Assembly: GCA_029556545.1 (NCBI GenBank)
Contig: JAKQEQ010000187.1
Span: 1-64,000, forward strand
Source: Candidatus Hydrogenedentota bacterium
Lineage (GTDB): Bacteria > Hydrogenedentota > Hydrogenedentia > Hydrogenedentales > JAGMZX01
Length of the DNA stretch: 64,000 nucleotides
Direction: 5' to 3'
Shown: piece after piece, positions 58,970-64,000 of the stretch
Layout: every line of letters starts with the position of its first letter
Position numbering within the stretch: the first letter of the stretch is position 1
Position numbers and translations under genes: made by a program
Notes under the pieces: model-generated
Databases searched by the model: none
What the model was told of the DNA's origin: nothing
What the model saw: the letters and a program-made list of their open reading frames with translations, nothing else

Positions 58970-59769
58970 GGCACAAGACGGTTCTACTTGTCATTGCGGT
59001 GCTTGTCGCCGCGCCGGCCGGTGCTCAAGGCCCGGGCGGACTCGGGCCGGGACCCGGCGGGCCGCCGGAACGCATGGGAGCGGGGCCGGGCGGGCCGCCG
59101 GAAGGCGCCGGTCTGCGGCGGGGATGGCAGGATGAGGCCGGGCCGTTGGGGCCGGAGGTCCGGGAACTGCTCGAGCAGGTGTTCGTGGCGCGGCTCTCGC
59201 GGCGGCTCAAGCTCGACGACGGCCAAACGGTCCTGATGGTGCGCCACTACATGGATCATCGGGAGAAAATCCAGGCGCTGCGCGAGGAACGGATGCGGCT
59301 CATCGAGCCCCTCCAAAGGCTCGCCGAGGAAAACGTCAATGAAGCGGAAACGATGACGCTGCTTGAAAAGATCGTTGCGGTTGACCGCGAGTTGGCCTTG
59401 GCGCGGTTCGCCGTCTTCGAGGAAATGAGCAAGAGTCTCACGCCCGCGCAGAAGGCGGGGCTCTACTTGTTCGTCAGCGATTTCGAGAACGAGTTGCGCC
59501 GCTGGATGACCCAGGTGCATCGCCGGCGTTTCGAGGAGGGTCATCCACCGTTGTCGGAACCGGGCTCCCTTCTTGACCCGGAGATGCCGCCGCCCGCAGG
59601 CGGCCCCGCCTTCGACCCGGAATTCCAGCCCCCGCCGCCGCCGGACGGCCCCCGGATGCGCGATGGCGAATTACCTCGCCGCCCAGGGCCGCGCGGACAG
59701 GGCCGCGGCCCCATGCAGCAGCGACCAGTGCCGGAGACCGGCGAGCCCGCGCCGCCGCCGCCTCAATAG
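58966..59769 (+). CDS. CpxP/Spy-like periplasmic protein
   Basis: 267 aa from ATG 58966, overlapping the anti-sigma stop (ATGA) with GGAGG at 9 nt. Signal peptide ends near APAGA-QG. A Gly/Pro-rich stretch (21-50) precedes a helical region (about 65-190) with LSRRLKLDDGQ and LTPAQ at 158-162, the repeating motif of CpxP/Spy family proteins. The C-terminus is Pro-rich. In this family such proteins sense or chaperone misfolded envelope proteins; coupling to an ECF sigma and anti-sigma gene supports a role in stress sensing. Confidence 0.75.
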   Translation: MRHKTVLLVIAVLVAAPAGAQGPGGLGPGPGGPPERMGAGPGGPPEGAGLRRGWQDEAGPLGPEVRELLEQVFVARLSRRLKLDDGQTVLMVRHYMDHREKIQALREERMRLIEPLQRLAEENVNEAETMTLLEKIVAVDRELALARFAVFEEMSKSLTPAQKAGLYLFVSDFENELRRWMTQVHRRRFEEGHPPLSEPGSLLDPEMPPPAGGPAFDPEFQPPPPPDGPRMRDGELPRRPGPRGQGRGPMQQRPVPETGEPAPPPPQ

Positions 59770-59834
59770 GCGAAAGTCTCGGTACGGCTGGTCCCGCCGC
59801 AGCCGTGAGTCAGGCGCGAATAGAATTTCGGCGT

Positions 59835-59867
59835 CCGGGCTTGATATCCTAACGATATCCAGCCCGG
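59835..59867. terminator. Strong hairpin after the sigma operon
   Basis: 14-bp arms CCGGGCTTGATATC and GATATCCAGCCCGG with one mismatch and a 5-nt loop. It lies 66 nt after the CpxP-like stop. No T-run follows, so it may be a Rho-independent-like barrier, an mRNA end or a regulatory structure. The remaining gap to thrS (59868-60041) shows no T-box signature; TATGAT at 59900 is a possible -10 without a matching -35. Confidence 0.5.
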
Positions 59868-60041
59868 TCGTCGCGCTCGCGTGTCGTGCCTTGCGCCGGT
59901 ATGATCATCACCCGCCCCTGACCTCGACACCGATGGTCAAGGGGGTCCGCTTCCGGGCGGATTCACGGTATGGCGGCGGCGCGCGGCGGTTTGCTTCCCG
60001 CGAATACGCATAGCGCGGGATCAAGGTAAGGAAGCAGTATC

Positions 60042-61859
60042 ATGGACGTGGCGGCGGCAGAGAAGGACGAATTCTTATACCGGTTGCGGCACTCGCTGGC
60101 GCACATCATGGCGCAGGCGGTGCTCGAGGTGCGCCCGGACGCGAAGCTGGCGTTCGGCCCGCCGGTCGAAAACGGTTTCTACTACGATTTCGATTTTGGG
60201 GAAACCCCGATCGGCGAGGCGGACCTCGAAGATATCGAGAACCGCATGCGCCGGATTATCAAGCAGAAGCAGCCGTTCGCCCGCGAGGTCAAGTCACTCG
60301 AAACGGCCGAGCGGGAGCTGCGCGACCGCGGCGAGCTCTATAAAGTCGAGTACGCGCGCGAACTGGTCGAGACCGGCAAGGCGGAAAACGGACATCTGTC
60401 GTTCTATCGCAACGGCGGCTTCGAGGACATGTGCGAGGGGCCGCATCTCGAACACACGGGCGAAGCGCCCAAGGGCTGCTTCAAGCTGGACCGGATTTCC
60501 GGCAGCTACTGGCGGGGCGACGAATCGCGCCCGATGTTGACGCGCATCTACGGGCTGGCCTTCGCATCGAAAGAAGAACTCGACGACTTCCTCGCGCGTC
60601 GCAAGCTCGCGATGGAACGGGACCACCGGAAACTGGGCGAGGAACTCGACCTCTTCTTCCTCGACCGCGAAGTGGGCGTCGGGTTGCCGCTGTGGATGCC
60701 CCACGGCGCGGTAATCCGCGACGAACTCGAACAGTGGGCGCGGGAGGAGGAGTTCCGCGCGGGGTTTCAGCGCGTGGCGACGCCGTGCATCACCCGCGGC
60801 GACTTGTACCACCGGTCGGGCCACCTGCCGTACTACGCCGAGAGCATGTACCCGCCCATGACGCTTGACGAGCATGACGAGTACTACCTGCGCCCGATGA
60901 ACTGTCCGCACCATCACAAGATTTACGACGCCCGCAAACGCAGCTACCGCGAACTCCCGCTGCGGCTGGCGGAATACGGCGACGTCTTCCGCTACGAGAA
61001 GCACGGATCGCTCGCGGGCCTGCTGCGCGTGCGCGCCATGTGCATGAACGACGCGCACATTTATTGCACCTACGAGCAGGTCGAGCAGGAATTCGTCAGC
61101 GTCCTCGAAATGTACCACCGCTACTACCAACACCTGCGCTTGGGCAACTTCCGCGTGCGGCTCTCGCTCCATGACGGCGACAAGGGTAAATTCGTCGCGA
61201 ACGAGGACCTTTGGATCAAGAGCGAAGACATGGTCCGCGCCGTACTGCGCAACCTCGGCATCGGTTTCGAGGAGGAAGTCGGCGAGGCGGCGTTTTACGG
61301 GCCGAAGGTGGACATCCAGATGAAGAACCTGCTCGGGCGCGAGGAGACCGTCTCGACCTGCCAGCTCGACTTCATGATGGCCGAGCGGTTCGACTTGACC
61401 TATGTTGACCGCGACGGGTCCGAGAAGCGCCCGTACATCATCCATCGCGCCCCGCTGAGCACGCATGAGCGCATGATCAGCTATCTCATCGAGTTCTACG
61501 GCGGCGCGTTCCCGACCTGGATGGCCCCGGTGCAGGTGCGCATGGTTCCCGTGAAGGAGAGCGTGCTCGAGTATGCGCACGAACTCGCGGAAGCGCTTCG
61601 CGGCAACCTGTTTCGCGCGGAGATCGATTTCACGGACGAGAGTTTCAACAAGAAGATTCGCAACGCCGTCACGCGGAAGATTCCCAATATCTGGATTCTC
61701 GGCGAAAAGGAAATGGAGCAGCGCAATGTGACTTGGCGCCGCTACGCCGTGAAGGAACAGATAAGCGTGCCTTTCGACAAGGCCTTGGACACGCTGAAGA
61801 CCTTGCGCGCGGGCCGTGTCATGGACAACTTCCACGACGTGCCGCTGCCGACGCCGTAG
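60042..61859 (+). CDS. thrS: Threonyl-tRNA synthetase lacking the TGS domain
   Basis: 605 aa from ATG 60042 with AAGGAAG upstream. Residues 17-21 HSLAH and MCEGPHLEHTG (about 129-139) are the editing-domain zinc-like motifs. Class II core zinc ligands are Cys288 (MNCPHHHKIY), His339 (NDAHIYCT) and His468 (IIHRAPLSTHERM). Motif 2 is YEKHGSLAGLLRVRAM and the anticodon-binding domain covers about 495-600. The protein starts where the editing domain begins, without the roughly 60-residue TGS domain of E. coli ThrS. MNCPHH replaces the E. coli MNCPGH. All catalytic residues I can place are present, so it should charge tRNA-Thr. Confidence 0.95.
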   Translation: MDVAAAEKDEFLYRLRHSLAHIMAQAVLEVRPDAKLAFGPPVENGFYYDFDFGETPIGEADLEDIENRMRRIIKQKQPFAREVKSLETAERELRDRGELYKVEYARELVETGKAENGHLSFYRNGGFEDMCEGPHLEHTGEAPKGCFKLDRISGSYWRGDESRPMLTRIYGLAFASKEELDDFLARRKLAMERDHRKLGEELDLFFLDREVGVGLPLWMPHGAVIRDELEQWAREEEFRAGFQRVATPCITRGDLYHRSGHLPYYAESMYPPMTLDEHDEYYLRPMNCPHHHKIYDARKRSYRELPLRLAEYGDVFRYEKHGSLAGLLRVRAMCMNDAHIYCTYEQVEQEFVSVLEMYHRYYQHLRLGNFRVRLSLHDGDKGKFVANEDLWIKSEDMVRAVLRNLGIGFEEEVGEAAFYGPKVDIQMKNLLGREETVSTCQLDFMMAERFDLTYVDRDGSEKRPYIIHRAPLSTHERMISYLIEFYGGAFPTWMAPVQVRMVPVKESVLEYAHELAEALRGNLFRAEIDFTDESFNKKIRNAVTRKIPNIWILGEKEMEQRNVTWRRYAVKEQISVPFDKALDTLKTLRAGRVMDNFHDVPLPTP

Positions 61860-61930
61860 GCGCCGCGTCAGGCCACCCCACGCCGCAGACCGATGTCACA
61901 CGGGGAAGCCGTTGACTTGCGGAGATAGCC

Positions 61931-62347
61931 ATGAAACGTTCCGGTCTCCTTCTTATCGGCATGACGCTGTGGTGGGTTCTTCCATTCTTCATCGGTCATC
62001 TGTTCACCTACCCGTTTCGCGACCATTTCTCCTCCCACCTCCTCTACCTCGTCGTGATCACCGTCGCGCTCCTGGCCGGCCTTCTCCTCAGCGCGCTCGA
62101 CGCGCGAACGCGCCTGTGGACCAGACTCGGGTACTGGGGAAAGTACGCGCTTCTCTGCGGCGCGTATGCCGCGGAGACCATCGTCGTCCTTGTTCTGCTG
62201 ATTGCCCTTGACGCCCGGCGCGTGTTGACCTACTTCGGCGGCGATGCGGAAGGAAGCGTTGGCATGCTCTTGATCCCGTCCATCCTGTTCCACGTCTTGG
62301 CGGGAACGATTCTTGGGGTTTTCCTGGCACTACATCGCCGAAAATAG
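61931..62347 (+). CDS. Small four-helix membrane protein
   Basis: 138 aa from ATG 61931 with GGAG at 6 nt. Four hydrophobic segments at about 5-25, 36-57, 70-93 and 109-132, with basic residues between them (DARTRLWTR, HRRK at the end). No family was recognised. It follows thrS by 71 bp on the same strand. Confidence 0.7.
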   Translation: MKRSGLLLIGMTLWWVLPFFIGHLFTYPFRDHFSSHLLYLVVITVALLAGLLLSALDARTRLWTRLGYWGKYALLCGAYAAETIVVLVLLIALDARRVLTYFGGDAEGSVGMLLIPSILFHVLAGTILGVFLALHRRK

Positions 62348-62478
62348 ACCTACGCCTTCCAGACGCCGCCCCCGCCTCCGCGTCGCTGCGTTGCAGCACC
62401 TTTTGCCCACGCACACCCCGCGCGCCCCTCCGCATTCCACATTCATGCCCATGCCGCCCTATCTCAAGCAACGACCAC

Positions 62479-62509
62479 CCCCGGCGCGACTGCCGCAGCC
62501 GCGCCGGGG
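62479..62509. terminator. GC-rich hairpin between convergent genes
   Basis: Perfect 10-bp arms CCCCGGCGCG and CGCGCCGGGG with an 11-nt loop in the 189-bp gap between two convergent genes. No T-run on either side, but the position suggests a bidirectional transcription barrier. Confidence 0.55.
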
Positions 62510-62536
62510 TACTCGAACCTTACTTGTCGGCCCCCG

Positions 62537-64000
62537 TCACGCCGGACCGGGGCAGAAGCCGTCCTCCGTCCCGTCGTCCGGGCAGTAGTGATAGCCGCCC
62601 GAGTTGTAGAACTGGATCGCGCGCAGCAGCTCGGTCAACTTGATCTGCCAGTCCGGACCCGAAGGCGCGTAGTCGCTGTCGTGGGGACAGCAACTCGTGT
62701 TCGCGCCCGGTCCCGGGGCGTAGCCGTCTTCCGTGCTGCCGGGGTCGTCCGCGCAGCGGAAGCCGCCCGAGTTGTAGAACTGGATCACCCGGAGCAGTTC
62801 CGTCAACTCGATCAGACCGCTGTGATTCTGGTCCGCGGTATGCCACTCGCTGAAGCACGGGTCACCCTCGCCCTCGCCCTCGCCCTCGCCTTCACCCTCG
62901 CCCTCGCCTTCACCCTCACCCTCGCCTTCGCCTTCGCCTTCCCCTTCACCCTCACCTTCGCCTTCACCTTCGCCTTCACCCTCGCCTTCCCCTTCCCCTT
63001 CCCCTTCCCCTTCACCCTCACCTTCACCTTCGCCCTCGCCTTCACCCTCGCCTTCGCCCTCGCCCTCGCCTTCGCCTTCGCCTTCACCCTCGCCCTCGCC
63101 GCCGGGCAGGAAAGACATCATGCATTCGGTCACCCACCAACCCGTGCCCGGAGGCGTGGTGCCACAGATACCACCTTCATGGCCGCAGTCGATGCCGTCC
63201 CACTGGACCAGCCACTGTGGATAGCCGGAGTCATAACAGACTACCGTGCCGGTCGTGCCCGCCATAATGCAGGGACTGCCGTCCGGATTATCGATAATCG
63301 ACACGACCCGGTCGCCCGAATCGAACATGCCGGGCCCGTGATCGATGCACGGCTCGCAGATCACTTCAATCTGCGACTCGGCGACGTACCAGCCGGTTCC
63401 CGCCTGCACTGTGCCGCAGCCGCCGCCAGCGTAGTTGCCGTCGTGACCGCAATCGATACCGTCCCAGCGGACCAGCCAATCGTAGCCGAATTCGCCCAAG
63501 TAGCAAATGATGGTGCCTTTCGTTCCGGTGACGATGCACGAACTGCCGTCCGGGTTATCCACGGTACAGGCGACGCGCGCGCCCGGGGCGAAATTCTGCG
63601 GGCACGCATATCCATATACGGACATCACGAACTGCATGTTCGGGAAACCGATAGCCGCCATGATCGTTGGTTCCGTGATACCGCAATCCGCCGCGACCAG
63701 GTAGCTTGGCTCGATTTCCCCGGCGGCGTTCGAGCCAAGGAGGAACCAATGCCCTCCGCTCATAGCGTCGGGCGTGTAGATTTCGACCACCAAGTCATCC
63801 GCCGTCGGGTCCGCGACCGTGCCGCTCACGTTGCGATGCGCAAGGGTGAGGTCCATGTTCGGGAATGCGGGGTCCGTAACCGTGCCAATCAAGGTGAGGT
63901 TCGCAAGGGTAAACGGGGCCGCCTTGGGAATCGTATGGAGATTGATCGTTATGGGCTGCGGACCGTTCGACGCCATTTCGACGCCGAATTCAACGCAGGT
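62537..64000 (-). CDS. Secreted protein with SH3-like repeats, (Gly-Glu)39 linker and doubled calcium-loop domain (5' end off window)
   Basis: The frame is open through the right edge, so the N-terminus is missing; 488 residues are visible. Two similar domains of about 60-70 aa (DNPDGSSCIVTGTKGTIICY ... WLVRWDGIDCGHDG ... GTGWYV and DNPDGSPCIMAGTTGTVVCY ... WLVQWDGIDCGHEG ... GTGWWV) resemble small SH3-like barrels. A linker of 39 Gly-Glu pairs is encoded at 62864-63100. The C-terminus has two copies of ELTELLRxIQFYNSGG joined by a Cys- and Asp-rich piece ending EDGxxPGP, similar in layout to dockerin-type calcium loops and frequent in Hydrogenedentota proteins. Likely surface or exported; the C-terminal domain may serve sorting. 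No enzyme motif is visible. Confidence 0.75.
   Translation of the reverse strand, partial: TCVEFGVEMASNGPQPITINLHTIPKAAPFTLANLTLIGTVTDPAFPNMDLTLAHRNVSGTVADPTADDLVVEIYTPDAMSGGHWFLLGSNAAGEIEPSYLVAADCGITEPTIMAAIGFPNMQFVMSVYGYACPQNFAPGARVACTVDNPDGSSCIVTGTKGTIICYLGEFGYDWLVRWDGIDCGHDGNYAGGGCGTVQAGTGWYVAESQIEVICEPCIDHGPGMFDSGDRVVSIIDNPDGSPCIMAGTTGTVVCYDSGYPQWLVQWDGIDCGHEGGICGTTPPGTGWWVTECMMSFLPGGEGEGEGEGEGEGEGEGEGEGEGEGEGEGEGEGEGEGEGEGEGEGEGEGEGEGEGEGEGEGEGEGEGEGEGEGEGEGEGDPCFSEWHTADQNHSGLIELTELLRVIQFYNSGGFRCADDPGSTEDGYAPGPGANTSCCPHDSDYAPSGPDWQIKLTELLRAIQFYNSGGYHYCPDDGTEDGFCPGPA
62864..63100. repeat. Hexanucleotide minisatellite encoding (Gly-Glu)39
   Basis: 237 bp made of 6-bp units that vary only at synonymous positions (GGC/GGT/GGG/GGA with GAG/GAA). 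Such repeats can change in length by slippage while keeping the frame. Confidence 0.9.

Noticed and set aside
59770-60041. T-box riboswitch before thrS
   Set aside because: No T-box consensus or terminator with T-run was found; only one hairpin and no conserved specifier structure.
62864-63100. Repeat array considered as a CRISPR
   Set aside because: Units are 6 bp without spacers and encode Gly-Glu in frame.
1-64000. tRNA or rRNA genes
   Set aside because: No T-loop/acceptor pairing or rRNA signature was noticed in the gaps between genes.

Overview
The window is a GC-rich bacterial chromosome segment. It suggests Candidatus Hydrogenedentota or a close relative in the Planctomycetota/Lentisphaerota/Verrucomicrobiota neighbourhood. 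The evidence is a secreted protein with a (Gly-Glu)n linker followed by a doubled ELTELLRxIQFYNSGG calcium-loop domain, two-hairpin repeats of the type that translates to HGRDARAT, and very large secreted proteins. This assignment is by recognition only; no 16S gene is present.

All genes from 1 to 57.3 kb lie on the minus strand, so each cluster reads from high to low coordinates. (A) 28.7 kb to 1: a type IV filament locus in the order PilB-like, PilT, PilB-like, PilC, pseudopilins G-H-I, a tail-only relative, J, a giant K-like protein of about 2,745 aa, a secreted beta-helix protein, and a PEGA-SUMF lipoprotein. A good sigma70-type promoter then precedes a PilM-PilN fusion, PilO-like, PilP-like and a TPR-containing PilQ-like protein that runs off the left edge. 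(B) 41.7 to 29.1 kb: a compact type II secretion operon gspC-D-E-F-G-H-I-J-K-L-M with many ATGA overlaps. No prepilin peptidase is present. (C) 50.1 to 42.0 kb: a strong promoter, an 1,821-aa secreted protein with TIG-like domains and a C-terminal membrane tail, then a zinc metalloprotease of the matrixin type fused to a second secreted domain. These are plausible exported substrates. (D) 55.4 to 50.3 kb: a GldA-GldF-GldG-type ABC exporter operon with a DUF4340 protein. (E) 57.3 to 55.6 kb: a lipoprotein of the AlgX/AlgJ SGNH fold whose catalytic residues appear lost.

After 57.3 kb the strand switches. An ECF sigma factor, its membrane anti-sigma factor and a CpxP/Spy-like periplasmic protein are coupled by ATGA overlaps. 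They are followed by thrS without a TGS domain, a four-helix membrane protein and, on the minus strand, the (Gly-Glu)39 protein, which runs off the right edge.

The most interesting feature is cluster A. It combines T2SS-type pseudopilins G to K with a PilT-type retraction motor and PilMNOPQ-type alignment proteins. Its tip subunit carries an exodomain of thousands of residues with calcium loops and a lamin-tail-like domain. I infer a retractile pseudopilus that displays a giant tip protein. No tRNA, rRNA, CRISPR array, IS element or origin was recognised.
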